From Mangifera indica (Eukaryota; Streptophyta; Magnoliopsida; Sapindales; Anacardiaceae), in contig NC_058143.1 of the NCBI RefSeq assembly GCF_011075055.1, positions 14,275,057-14,339,056 on the forward strand: a stretch of DNA of 64,000 nucleotides. The letters are read 5' to 3'. The notes beneath the pieces were generated by a model. The model did no database searches. It had not been told where the DNA came from and saw nothing but the letters and a program-made list of their open reading frames with translations. Made by a program: the position numbers and the translations under genes. Below, in pieces: positions 40,397 through 52,389 of the stretch; position 1 is the stretch's first letter; every line of letters starts with the position of its first letter.

Positions 40397-41382
40397 GCAC
40401 AATTTCCTCCCTCATTCTCTGGTTTTAAACAGTAAACTGAACCGTCCATCTAAACCGATCATCATCAATCCAACGGTGATCATCATCTTGAGTTATTTTT
40501 ATCACCTTCTGTCATCAAAGATAAATAGAAGGAAAGAGAGATAAACAATGAAGAGAAGACAAAAGAAAAGAAATTTCACAAGACTGAGAGGTAATCCAGC
40601 TAAACAAACAGCTCCATTGAAGCATCGCGGGAGAAGAAAAAGGAAAATAAATTCTTTTTGTTTGTGTTTCAGAGAGAAAGCAGAAGACTTGATAAAGAAG
40701 AGAGGGTTGTTGTTGTTTTTGTTGTTCTAGTTGTTTATCATAAGAAGCTTCTCATACTTTTTCTGTAACATAACTTAACATGTATGTTATTGTTCTTCTT
40801 TTTTTCTTCTCTCATTTACAGTTTTTTCTTTTTGTGTTTTTGTTTTCTTGTCTTCTTCCAAAACTCTCACACAGAGTTTTGTGAGCTATTTTTTTTGTTG
40901 GAGATGTAGATCTTGAGGTTAGATGACAATCGGCTTCGTTTACAGAAATCCTTCAAATTTCTCTTTCTGTTTTTTTATTCATCTGGACAATTCCAAGAAA
41001 CTGAAATATGTAAATTTGGTTTGTTTTATTAACTAAAGTTTCGATTTCCCATCTAAATTTCTCACCTCTGAGACTTGAAAACCGAAGGAGAAAATTGGTG
41101 GAATAAAAAAATGGTTCTTTCTTCCTTCTTTACCTGTTAGTTTCCTCATCTCTTTGAGTTTCACTTCTGGGTTTCTTAGATATTAAAGATTTTTTTTCCC
41201 AACCACCTACTGAAATAGCCAAAGAACTCAAACGGCTATCACAAAAAAATAATATTTAATTTTGTTTTCTTGAGCTTCATTATCATCAATTTTGAAAATT
41301 TTTCACTACTGGGTATCCCTAAAAATTCAACCTTTATGTGCAAACAAATCTCAGATTTTGTGGGTTTCTTTCGTTGTTAGGT

Positions 41383-43031
41383 ATGGAGAAGGAAGAGGGG
41401 AACCAGAGAGCTTGTAAATTATCGTTACCAATGGAGCCGGAATTTTTTTTGCGGTGGGGAAACAAGAAGAGGCTAAGATGTGTGAGGGTGAAGGACCCAC
41501 AAAAGCTTTCGCAAAAATCAAATGGCGTAATTCGCAGGAGAATCACAAGAATCGACCGATGTTTGGTAACTGCGTCAGACAAAGAAACCACAAGCCGTCT
41601 CACTAGGTGAGACAGATTTCTCCGATTTGTATAAAAACAACGTTTTCGGAGTGTTTTTGTTTTGTTCCTTTTGTTTCTACGGCTCGATTTGGTTAAAGGT
41701 TTTGCGAAAATTTAAGTGTTTTTCTCTTACCTCTTGATTGGTTGCTGAGAAAACAAAAGAAAAAAATTATGCAAGAACTGAGTTTTTAATCTTTAGGAGT
41801 TGAGAGCTTTGCCTCGGAAAAATAAAAGTCCGATTTCGGTTGTTCAACGCTCTACCTAGTAAAGCTTTTATTTTTATTTTTAATTTTGTATTATCTCTCC
41901 AAACCTATGGATAATCTGCGGATGAAGATGTTGAATATCATATTTATTTTCCCTTTATTTCTTTTTATTTTATGATTCTCTTTTGTGATATGTATTCTGT
42001 TTCTTGTTATCTTCTGTTTGGTTGCTGAGAAACTGCTACATAGAAAATGAAAATGAAAGAACTTTTGAATTTGTGTTAAGTGGTTTTCATATAGCGGCAC
42101 TGACTAGTTTCTTCTTAAAAAACTAACAAGGGAGATTGTGTTTTTAATTTGTGTAGTAGTTTTTAATTGTTGTGTTTTTGGATATAGGAGTTCTGAGGCT
42201 GCAATACTCCGTTCGGGTGCAAACGAGAATCGAAAATCATCGTCACCTGAGAAGGAAGATAGATACTACACAACAAGAGGATCAGTGGGCGGTGATGAGA
42301 ATGGCAAAGTTCCAGTAGATGCTAACAATGGACAAGACAACAACAAATTGGTTGTTTGGCCAAAGCTATATATTACTTTGTCAAACAAAGAAAAAGAAGA
42401 GGATTTCCTAGCTATGAAAGGGTGTAAGCCTCCTCAAAGACCTAAAAAGAGAGCTAAGATAATCCAAAGAAGCTTACTTGTAAGTTTTGCAAGCTTTTTG
42501 CATATGTGGGTTTGTTTGTTTGCTGACTTTTCTTTGGTTTTTGATTGTTTGTTTGGTTTTGGTGGGTGGCAGTTGGTGAGTCCTGGTGCTTGGTTGACTG
42601 ATATGTGCCAAGAGAGGTATGAAGTAAGGGAGAAGAAGAGCTCAAAGAAGGTAATTCCATCTCTTTGCACTTATTTTTATCATCTTGTCGAACCAGTGTC
42701 AGATTGCTCAATAGCTATCCAAACACATAGATGCTATTTGATCATTTTATCTCAAAACAGTATGCTAATCCCCCAACTGGTATCTAAAAATGTCATTGCT
42801 TAACAATTTGATGCAAATCGGTCAATTGGCATCTAATTTCATCGTATGCATATTTTAAGGTATTGATCTTAGCAGATGAGACAGACACTGGCAAGTAGTT
42901 TAGTTTAGTTTTGCTTTGAACAAATTTGTTTCTGCTTTTGGTGCAAAGATAATTGATGAGTTAGGTTTTGTGTGATGCAGAGACCAAGAGGATTGAAGGC
43001 CATGGGGAGTGTGGAAAGTGATTCAGAATGA
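41383..43031 (+). CDS. DUF1639 family protein (4 coding exons)
   Basis: This is a plant-specific protein of unknown function. Exons are 41383-41606, 42188-42479, 42573-42650 and 42981-43031; borders are GT..AG and the 645-nt CDS gives 214 residues. The N terminus has the FFLRWGNKKRLRCVRV motif and the C-terminal half carries the DUF1639 signature: KPPQRPKKRAKIIQRSL, LVSPGAWLTDMCQERYEVRE, RPRGLKAMGSVESDSE. Basic clusters suggest nuclear placement, an inference only. ATG 41383 is two bases after TTAG, itself a good acceptor. An upstream ATG at 40548 with a donor at 40590 would join in frame and add 15 basic residues (MKRRQKKRNFTRLRG). I cannot decide between the two starts. Intron 2 (93 nt) has no stop and keeps frame. 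At3g03880 is, as I recall, the Arabidopsis match. Confidence 0.9.
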
Positions 43032-43629
43032 GGAAGAAGGTTTTATATAAGTTAAAGCAGCAGCAGTGCCACTTTGCTCTGATTGAAAATTTTGGAAAAT
43101 TGTATTGTGATTTGAGTGAGTTGGGTTTAGATTTATATTAGAGAATGGAAGAGATGGGAAAAACAACACTCTCTGCTGGGTTTGCTGTATAGAAGTAACA
43201 TTTAATTTTTATCAATGAAATATATATATATTTTTCTCTCATTTTATCATATTAAACAATGTGTTATATGATTCTCCTTTTCTTGTTTGTCCTCTTTATT
43301 TTGTTTCATACAAATATTCTCCCTCCATCTCTCTCTCTTTGTTGTCCTCTTCATATTATCTCACACTCTATTACATATATTCCTTATTTTATTTTTATAA
43401 TTTGATATTGGTAAAATTTATAACATAATGAGATTGATAAATTAGCAAAATGGGCATTTTTTGTCGAATAATATTAATATATTTCCTACATATCTAATCA
43501 TAATGTCCATTCTTGTCTACATATCAAATAAAACCTTTAATAGCAAGGTAATATACCAAAGGCATAAACAAACGTGAATGAAGACTCATGAAGCATCAAC
43601 TCATATGAAGCATCAAAACAAGCCTTCTC

Positions 43630-44056
43630 TAGGGATGGCAATGGACAGGATAGGGGATAAATATTCTACCCCCTTTTCGTTCCTACAAGTAAAACTTGTA
43701 CCATCCCCACTATGTTCTCGGTATGGGAATATCCTCATCTCTTTTTCATTTAAAAAAAAAAAAATCTCTTTTTTTTCCTTCTTGTTCTTACAAGAAAATT
43801 TTCTTCTCTTTTTCTTTTTCTATCATTGTTTAATAAATTAAAATATATATATAATAATTTAAAATCTTTAAGAATAATTCAATATGTATAAATTAAAGAG
43901 ATATATAGAGAAGGAAACATATTAAGATATATTTATTCCTGTTATTGTCTGTCTCTGATTGTGAAGATTTTAATCATCTTTGTTCTTATTCCCAACCTTG
44001 AACCTATTGGAGGGATAGGCTAAATACCCCATTTGGAGCCCGCATTGCCATCTCTA
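43630..44056. mobile_element. hAT-type MITE with 8-bp TSD
   Basis: The ends TAGGGATGGCAATG and CATTGCCATCTCTA form an inverted repeat with one mismatch. Flanks GCCTTCTC (43622-43629) and GCCTTATC (44057-44064) match at 7 of 8. The 427-bp interior has no coding capacity. Confidence 0.8.
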
Positions 44057-44340
44057 GCCTTATCACTTGTGGATAATTATGAAATGAAATCAGCATCATT
44101 ATGTAATAAAATATTCCTAGAATGATCTTTATGAGTAATATTTTTATTATTTCATTAGCTTAATTCTTAACAAATTGTCTTTGTACAATGCATAGGAAAT
44201 GAAATTATACGATCAACAGAGACTTACATATTAACAAAAGATACCTCCTATTTATGTTATTTTTTTGTCTAATTATTAAGCACAGTACTACACAAATGCA
44301 AATTACAGAACAAGACAGCATCCATGGCAACTTGGTGTCT

Positions 44341-44409
44341 TTATTCCGACATCACCCAGTCCAATTTATCAATGTCCACTAGAAAGTGACTGTGATGTGA
44401 TACAGGAAG
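44341..44409 (-). other. Possible distal 3' exon of the HugZ-like gene
   Basis: After an acceptor-like GTTGTGTGCAG (minus strand) one frame reads 22 protein-like residues (LPVSHHSHFLVDIDKLDWVM and two more) to a TAA. That stop overlaps an AATAAA poly(A)-type signal. It lies 450 bases beyond the HugZ-like stop. It could be an alternative terminal exon, a 3' UTR exon or chance. Confidence 0.3.
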
Positions 44410-44861
44410 CTGCACACAACAAAACAACAATAATTCAGAAAAGTCACTGGTACATAAAGATGTTATCTGATTATATGATTCCCTATGCGTGTAGACGGTA
44501 GAAGATAATACGAATCCAAGGATGGACTTACTAAGTTATTGAATTTTTTTATGTATACATGCAATAGAATTATGATGCCATGTGGTTAGGAGAAAGTCAG
44601 AAAAGGCATTTGAAAGAAATTCTGGAAATGAAAATAGTAACAAAGCAACTGGAGAATCAAAGTTTTTTGTTATGAAGCTGATCGTAAGGATTCATTCTAA
44701 GGATGTGCAACTCGATCACAAGTCATGGTGATGCTAAAGCTAACTTTTAAATGATCAAACAAAAGCACCACAATTCTTGGAGTTCTCAAAGAATCAATAG
44801 TTCAACAAAACTCAGAGAAATTTAGGATAAGCACACCTTTTTGTTCTCTTTCATTGTGCAA

Positions 44862-47800
44862 TCATTTAGCGTGAGACTTAGCAACTTGAAGCATTTCCAC
44901 TATTAGGGTCTTCACATCCCTAAGACATACAGGAAACACAACTTAGAACTCAAAAATATGCAGCCAAAATTTATATGGCAGGCTCAGCATCATACAAGAA
45001 ATGCAACTCAAGGAAATCAGTGAGATCATGTATGGGAGTGTCCTTAAATTACTAATATCAACGAGTCCATGCTATCAAGAGAAAGCACTACAATAGGAAC
45101 CCAAACCATCAAAACACAGATCCTATGCATATTTTTAATATCGAATGTACCACTGATTTGCAGTAATACATAATCATTGTAGCAGCCAGTAAAATCAACC
45201 ATGCAAAGCACAATTTTTATTCTCATTTCTCGCCTTCTATCTTTTTTTATTGTTATATTAAAGAAATTTGATTTCATTAAACATAATTATCTGGGCAGCA
45301 TAACATATGGAACATAAACTAACACGTGAAGAATAGGAGCACTGTACCCATCTGTCCCCCTTTTGCTACAACAAAGAGCAATATATATATCGTATGATGA
45401 GGAATTTTCAAAAGTAAGATTTCTCACTTTCTATCTTCTGCACGTCTTGGGAAAGGGATTCGGAGCTTGAAAGTATCTCCTTGATAACCCACCTAAACGA
45501 AGAAATAAAGGTCAAATTAAATTTACACCGAGAGGAAGATTACAAACTTCATAACAATGACATTGCTATATAAGCAGTCAAGAAAGATTTTTTCAAAAAC
45601 AGATGGCTCAATAATAATGCTAAGTTATTACAAATATAAGAAAAGAAAAAATAATCTAATACTTCAGTAAGGGCCCTATAATTAAGCTGAAATCTTAACA
45701 TTATAATAGGTTATGAAGAATATCGGGCACCTAAATAACAAGGTTAACAACTAGCCATACCTTAACATAGAATCCGAGACTATCCAAATCCAGCATGCAA
45801 GCAGACTCTACCTGAAGAAAGAAATGAAGACAACTTTCACAAAACTATTCATTGCTCTCTCTCTTTCTCTTTCGTGAACAAAGTGCTGACCATTTATATT
45901 TTTTTTACAATTCATTTGACATGCCAATTAGACTACTGACAACAAGATCAGAGCTGATTTTTATGCTTCCCTCTCAACCAGCTAGAAGCTCTAAATTCAG
46001 TAATAATAATTAGATCTTAATGTCCTAGTTTATATGGAAATACAATGTCAAACATGTCATTCCAGATATACCGGAATTGATGTGGAGTGTTGCACAATGA
46101 GTCTTGTATCCTCAGCATGATCCCTGTTCATGTGAGACTGCCAGGAGATACAGGCTCAATTAGAAGAGCAAACTACCAAAGTTATAATTGGAAATTGATA
46201 ACATAACAAACAAGTAATATGTGACAAATACCGCAACAGGCTTGGAAAACTGAGCTATTGGATCAACTTTTGCAGCTTGGTATTCCTCTTTGCTGAACTC
46301 TGGAAGTGAAGGTACAAGAAAGATAGATAAGACAGAATAGAAAAGGAATATGGTGGTAAGAAGACAGCAAAAACATAGTAAATGGATTCTTTAGTGGAGG
46401 TGAAAACATGAACAGAATGTGTAACAGTGCATCTGCAGGAACATCAGTGTGTATCCCTTATCAAGTGACTTAAGGAGTACTTAGCATTCCCACTCTCAAA
46501 GACCAAATGATTAACAAATTATAGAGTACATATCAATCCACATTTAGTTTATAAAAAATGATGCATGGGAGACAGACAAACCTCCAGATCCTAATAAAGC
46601 AGTTGCAACGCCTGACACGTATCGTACAATCTTTGGTTCAATGCGCAAAAATTGGAAGTCACCAAAGTCAACCTTCACATCAGGAAAGGAGTTTTAGAAG
46701 CCTAACAAAATAAATTAGTGACAATTTATTGTTCGAACCAACAAAGCAAGCTAGTGAGTAAGCAAGCAAGAATTACCCAGAATGCATTGGGATGCTTAGC
46801 CAAATAGGCAGCTCGAAAGGCTGCTACATCTTTTTCAGGAACCTGTATAAATGATCAATATATAAATTCAAGTTCTATGATCCAAACTATTATGGTTTAT
46901 TGAAGATTGAAATGTTTGCCCAGAATATGAATTATAAAGCAAAACCGTATACAAATCGATGCAAACTTTTAAAAGGGTAATAACTTACAGAAAGAGCATC
47001 CCCATGCAGGGTAATTACTATGTCAGTTCTATCCTCTGGATCTCTAGCAACAACCAATGAACATTTGGGATTAGCTAACAGGTCCTGTACACAGCAGAAA
47101 GTTGTCAAATTATTAATTAAATACAGTTGAAAGGAAGATATTTTCCCTAGCAAATCAAAGAAAATACCACAAATTTTTATACTGATGAAACAATAAAATT
47201 TTCATCATTATCTTAATAAGCCAGAAATATGAAAAAGAATAGAAGTAGCCCAGAAAATCTAGCTATAGACCCTCCCTCCAATTTTTTCATAATGTATTTG
47301 GCTGCCCATGCAGAGTGCTGGATCTAAAGATTTATTTTAGACAATAAATATTAACAATAAAGCCGAAGCATCTACCTCCATTATCAAAGGCATTCAGCGC
47401 ATTTTGCATTTATTAACTATCAATTGGATCCTCTCAAACTTTTACCGTCACTATTAGATGTACAAGTCATGTGATTCATGGGAAAGGCACTTCATATTTG
47501 TACATAAGCCTAGATTCCAATTGCCTCTATCTAAAAATTTATCCAGTTCATCTTCTTTAAATTACATGGGTGATCAGTTGTATTAGTTAAGACATCTATA
47601 AAAACATTCCAGGACAAACCTTTGTATGGACAGCCAGGCTGCTAACAGCTAATATTGGAGATCCATCAGCATCACATGCAAAGTCAACCAGCGAACCTGA
47701 TGGGTAACCTTCATATTTCTACAGAGTAAAAGACTTACAATTAGCTGTGCAAAAAGTGATTACAATGCTTAAATAGTGGACCACTTCCCCGTTTCAAAGC

Positions 47801-48733
47801 TTAACGAGCATTGTCAAAGAATGCACAAATTTGATAAGATTACTTCCACTATTTTCCTCTTCAAGTAACTAGTTCAAACTCCAAAAAATAACACAATATG
47901 AAGAAAAACCTCAGAAAAAGTGGAAAGCATGCCACGTGTATTGCAATCAAATACAGTTCGAATTTCCTCAACCGGAGGCAGCCTAGCTGCAGCTTCCTGT
48001 AATGAAAACTCCAGATCAATCAGATAGATCCCATTTACAACATATGAAAGAATTTATATCATAGGCTATAATCATAGGAAGGACAACATTATAACCCCAA
48101 CCTTTAGAGTCGTTGGTTTAGTTACTGACATAATCTAACACTAATAGGCAATTGTAGTCAATTACTATCTGTGTTTAAATTGAAACATCACAAGTAAACA
48201 AACACAAAAACAAATCAAAATCACATGTATAACACTACCTGGTGGGTTTGAATCAATTGGAAGACATTGACATCACTAGCAACACCCCCAGTTGATACAG
48301 CCTGATCAAAACAAACAAACAAATAACCCCACCGAAAAAAATACATTACTTAATCAAAATCAAAACTTTTCACTTCCAAGCATCCATCATCAATCAACAT
48401 CATCACCTTCATAAAAAATAATAAAAATACTAAATCTCAAACAAAACATCATGACAAAAAAAAGCCCAGTTGAATAAATTAAGAACTCTGCACTTCTTGC
48501 TCGGGTTATCTTGGGAAAACAACGAGAGGATGAATTTAGAGAAATTGAGTTTGACCAACCTGAGGTGAAAACCGAGAAGCAGAGGCCATTGAAAGAGGAC
48601 GAGAACGAGAAGGGAAGGAAGAAAGTGTTCTAGAAATGGAGAAGCGGAACATCGGAGAAAAGTCAGAGGTTTTATTAAGGGTATTTATGCTAGAAAATAA
48701 CGAAGAGGTCCATGGAACTTCCATAGTCATCAT
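44862..48733 (-). CDS. Plastid HugZ-like split-barrel/DUF2470 haem-related protein (12 exons)
   Basis: Homologue of At3g03890, a beta-barrel protein implicated in haem breakdown. Exons (minus strand) are 48733-48560, 48301-48239, 47996-47910, 47718-47620, 47084-46989, 46842-46777, 46672-46582, 46299-46232, 46137-46072, 45811-45761, 45492-45428 and 44919-44862; all GT..AG. The CDS of 984 nt gives 327 residues. Residues 1 to about 55 are Ser-rich and basic, a likely chloroplast transit peptide. A pyridoxamine-phosphate-oxidase-like split barrel follows (IRTVFDCNTRGMLSTFSE, SGSLVDFACDADGSPIL, LANPKCSLVVARDPED). A DUF2470 domain comes next, with the HMNRDHAEDT motif and a LDSLGFYV segment. The last exon adds DVKTLIVEMLQVAKSHAK. 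If intron 11 is not removed, a TGA inside its donor (GTGAGA) ends the protein 18 residues early. It converges on the DUF1639 gene. Confidence 0.93.
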
Positions 48734-48739
48734 CCTTTC

Positions 48740-50330
48740 TCAACACTCTACACTCAGCAATTTTTTTAATTTTTAATTTTTTTTTTTAAATTTTGGTTGG
48801 TTTTTTAGTTTTATTTATATGTTTCTGATTTGTTGGTGATGAAGGCGATTTGTTGCCTTGGGGACCACAAATTTGTGTGTGTTTTTTAAATTATTTGGAA
48901 AATATTAATTTATTTTTAATTGTTATTATTCTTATTATTATTATTATATGAGAAATTATTTACATAAGACAATTTTGCAACCCATTAACCTTGTAAAAAA
49001 AAAAATTATGCGAAAATTAATTTATATTAGAGTTATTTATATTTTCCCACATAAAATTTAGTTTAAAAACACTTTTCCATGAATAAATCATATTTTCACA
49101 CCTAAAATCTAACTTTATTAATATAAATTCTATCCCAAAAAGATAAAATCTTAATTTTTATTTTTTAAATTAAAAAATAAAAGAATAAAAAAAGGGATTG
49201 TCAATAACACTCTCCACAACATGACAAATAGTTTCCTAATTGAGAAGTTCATTTGTTATTTTGTATCTTTTATTTAAGTAAATAAATTTATACTCACGTT
49301 GATGAGAAAACAGATAAAACCCCTTAATTTTTCATTGTAACCCTCAAAGTTGATTTCTCTCATAAAATCATACAAAGATTGGATGGTAGTTTGTGTGAGG
49401 TGGTTGAGGTGGCGACGATGATGGAAGGTTTGATGAGTTGGAGTTGATGAACAATCCAAAAGTGGAGGCTAGAGAACTAGTGAGAGAAATAATAATGTCG
49501 ATAGAAACGATTAGTGGGAATGTTGAATGAGGAAGGTAAGAGAATAAAAATCACATTGTCTTCGATGAGAGAAAATCGAGTTTGGAGAGAGATTGAATCT
49601 CATCGGGGAATAAGTCATAGGTAATACATTCACTAATGATGACATTAATGAAAAAGAAAACATCAAAGGTGGTAGTTTGAGGGAGAGAAATAAGAAAGTG
49701 AGTAATGGAAAGAGATTGAGATAAAGGCAAAGGAATCATATCGTTTCCAACACAAATCTAGATTATTTAAGGCTTCACCATAATATATAAATCTTGCTCA
49801 AAATTATTCATTCGAAACCATGGATCTGAAGATAAGTTAGACAAGATTGTGTGATTTTGTGTTTTGATTAAGCGGGAGAGATTGAAGTGGAGGAAGAGAA
49901 GATTTGAAGAGAAAGAGTATATGCTAGTCAAAGAGATGTAATTTGATTATCCATAAGATTTTGTGAGTTTTGTAGGTAGGATTAATGTTAATTATGTTTA
50001 GTTTTGTGTAACATGGAAAATACAAAAAAGTGAAACAAAATCAGGGTAACATGGTACTTACAATATCTACATATGTGAAAGAGCTATTTTTTGTTAATTG
50101 TGTTAGGTTTTAAGTAAGAAAGTATTATTTGTGTATTCACACCTTAGTTGGGAAAATGTCGATCATTCTTTCTTTTAATATCGATAAAAACTATTTACAT
50201 AATTTTTATACATATTTTTATATATAAATAACGATATGTTATCATATAATTAAATATTATTTTATCTTTAATTTTTAACTATCTAATTATACGATTACAT
50301 GTTATTATTTATACACAAAGTTATATATAT
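48740..50330. other. Intergenic stretch between HugZ-like gene and MITE cluster
   Basis: No gene is supported. Small minus-strand frames at 49274-49739 lack family resemblance and splice partners. A degraded AT-rich MITE-like block lies at about 50190-50335. Confidence 0.5.
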
Positions 50331-50346
50331 AGAACTACTCTTTTAA

Positions 50347-50518
50347 CAATAAAACTATGTGTACATATTTTTAGTTCATAATTTGGGTACATAATTAATG
50401 TATCATCATATGATTAGATGATTTTAAATTAAAGATAAAGTAATACTCATTTATATAATAGCACATCATTTATATATTTAAATCGTGTATACAAAATATG
50501 TACAAAAAAACATTACTC
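50347..50518. mobile_element. AT-rich MITE with perfect 9-bp TSD
   Basis: It starts CAATAAAACTATGTGTACAT and ends AACATTACTC, the inverted orientation of the copy at 2461. CTCTTTTAA flanks both sides exactly (50338-50346 and 50519-50527). Inner ends pair through GTACATATTTT and AAAATATGTAC. Confidence 0.8.
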
Positions 50519-50641
50519 CTCTTTTAAAATTGATTTATAAAACTAAGATCAATTGATAACTCATACTCAATTAAATGATATTAATGTTAATTACATGAAA
50601 TAAAAAAGCCATGTGATTATTTCCCATCAAATTGTGAAAAA

Positions 50642-50785
50642 GAGCGATGTTATGTATACATATGAATATATCATTATATAATTGAATGTTACTTTATCAT
50701 TAATTTAAATTTATCTAATCATAGTATGATACATTTTTGTATGTATATATTTGTGTATCAAAATTGTGTATATATAATTTTATTA
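50642..50785. mobile_element. AT-rich MITE, aged 9-bp TSD
   Basis: It begins GAGCGATGTTATGTATAC and ends ATAATTTTATTA, in the same orientation as 2461. Flanks TGTGAAAAA and TATGAAGAA match at 7 of 9. The interior has the family's 'atcattatataattgaatgttac' core. Confidence 0.65.
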
Positions 50786-50846
50786 TATGAAGAATCTATT
50801 TATCCACCCGTCATCCGCATTCATTAATGAAAACTATTTAGTTTTA

Positions 50847-51670
50847 GGCCAAAGGACTATTTCCCACCCAAGATATACTTTTCTGCACATTACCATCCAT
50901 TAACTTTGAAAAACTCATTTACCTACCTATGGGCTGTTAAAAAAAATGGATTCAAGGGTAAAATTGTTATTGTATCTGTAATATTAAAAATAAATTAAAA
51001 TTTAATCCTCTTTTTCCCCCTAACTCCTAAAAACTAACCATTTCCCCCTAGGCCAAGTTTTGAAAAATAACATTCCCCCCCTAGGGTTTAGTTTTCAATC
51101 CCCAACGTCAAATTCGGCTTCATCGCCGACGACGAAGCCTTTCCGACGCACCACCATGCTCCAATGACCTCTCTTCTCTCCTCTGGAACTTCAATCGGCT
51201 TAGATCTAGCGTCATCTTCGTCTGAAAAGTTGAAGAGCTTCGCTTGGAGACGAAGCTTTTCGTCTTCCCAGACGGAGACAAGGTCATCGTCTTCGTCTCT
51301 CGACGAAGCTCTTCAACTTTTCAGGCGAAGACGATGCCAGATCTGGGTCGATCAACATTCCAAATGAGAGAAGAGAGGTCGTCGGAGCATGGTGGTGCAT
51401 CAAGAAGGCTTCGTCGTCGACAATGGCATAGGATTTGGCGTCGAGGATTGAAAACTAAACCCTAGAGGGGTGGAATGCTATTTTTCAAATTTTGGCTTAA
51501 GGAAAAATGGTTAGTTTTTAGGGGTTAGAGAGGAAAAAAAAGATAAAATTTTAAAGGGTTAAGGTTTCGTTAAATTTAACTGTTTATGGATAGGTATTTG
51601 ATATTTTTAAAGTTAAAGGAAAAAAACTTGAGAATACAACATACCTTGGGTGAGAAATAGTCCTTTGGCC
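50847..51670. mobile_element. Foldback Mutator-like element (intact copy)
   Basis: This 824-bp element has inverted ends GGCCAAAGGACTATTTCCCA and TGAGAAATAGTCCTTTGGCC, with the pairing continuing through most of its length. TTAGTTTTA flanks both sides exactly (50838-50846 and 51671-51679), and a 9-bp TSD is the mark of Mutator-like transposons. The GC-richer core (51100-51460) consists of internal inverted copies of 'gacgaagctcttcaac' and 'ggtcatcgtcttcgtct' words. It has no transposase, so it is non-autonomous. Small frames inside it are palindrome by-products. Confidence 0.88.
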
Positions 51671-51679
51671 TTAGTTTTA

Positions 51680-52139
51680 TTATAAATTATTAGCTCATGA
51701 CTTTGTTCTTTTTAGTTAAATTATGAAACTATTTAGGGAGGGAAATATTGTTTTTTAAAGTTTAATTTGGATGGAAAATCATAAATATTTTTAAATTAAA
51801 AAGAAAAATAGTAAAAATATTTAAGATTTTAAGATTTAATAGTGAAATAATGATTTTATCTTTTATTTTAATAAAATTTTTTAATAAAAATTAATCAATA
51901 AGTGTTTATTTAAGTATTTTAACATATGTTACTTTTGATATTAGAATAGAACTTGGTGGAAAGTAATGTTACCCTTTCTAAAATCGAACCTTTCAAAACA
52001 AAAAACCAAAACCCATTTCTTAAATTGCCATTTTTATTAACAATTACACGACAACGAACAAAATCCAGAAACAACTACTCCAACTCCACATATTTATACA
52101 AAACTGGGCATTGCCTGGCCCCGAACGACATAAAAGAAC
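51680..52139. other. AT-rich stretch with foldback-arm-like sequence
   Basis: Positions 51735-51900 ('gggagggaaatattgttttttaaagttt') resemble the right arm of the foldback family without recognisable ends. Otherwise nothing is seen until the 3' side of the small minus-strand gene. Confidence 0.35.
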
Positions 52140-52385
52140 TTATTCAGAGTGAGAATCATCGCCGTTGGATTCTTGATCGGACGACGACCAGTAGGAATTA
52201 TCGGAGAAGAAGCAGAAATAAGTCCAGAAAGAAAGCGCGAAACGACGGAATTGTTGGAATGGAACGCAGCAAAGGAGGTGGAGAACTTGATCGGCAGGCA
52301 ATCTTTCTGGGTTACAAGCTACGTATTGGCACACGTTTGCTGATACATTCGCCACTTTCACCACCAACGAGCTGTCCACAACCAT
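52140..52385 (-). CDS. Small conserved-looking protein, 81 residues, unknown
   Basis: One exon with an ATG start reads MVVDSSLVVKVANVSANVC and continues with NPERLPADQVLHLLCCVPFQ, an aromatic segment (FALSFWTYFCFF) and an acidic Ser-rich end (SSDQESNGDDSHSE). Composition is protein-like and the order of helix-like, hydrophobic and acidic blocks is coherent. There is no signal peptide, catalytic motif or named domain that I can see. It lies between the HugZ-like gene and APK3. A small uncharacterised gene near At5g18150 could be the counterpart, but I am unsure. The 81-codon frame alone could arise by chance. Confidence 0.55.
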   Translation of the reverse strand: MVVDSSLVVKVANVSANVCQYVACNPERLPADQVLHLLCCVPFQQFRRFALSFWTYFCFFSDNSYWSSSDQESNGDDSHSE

Positions 52386-52389
52386 AGTT

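Noticed and set aside
41334..41603. Minus-strand 89-codon frame
   Set aside because: Antisense shadow of DUF1639 exon 1.
42138..42803. 221-codon frame read as one exon
   Set aside because: It runs through intron 2 and past the true donor at 42651; the spliced product matches the DUF1639 C terminus.
45044..45277. 77-codon minus-strand frame
   Set aside because: It lies within the last HugZ-like intron and shows no family resemblance.
51164..51465. Two overlapping Ser/Arg-rich frames
   Set aside because: They lie in the palindromic core of the foldback transposon and reflect its inverted repeats.
51953..52387. 144-codon plus-strand frame
   Set aside because: Its composition is poor and it overlaps the better-supported minus-strand small gene.
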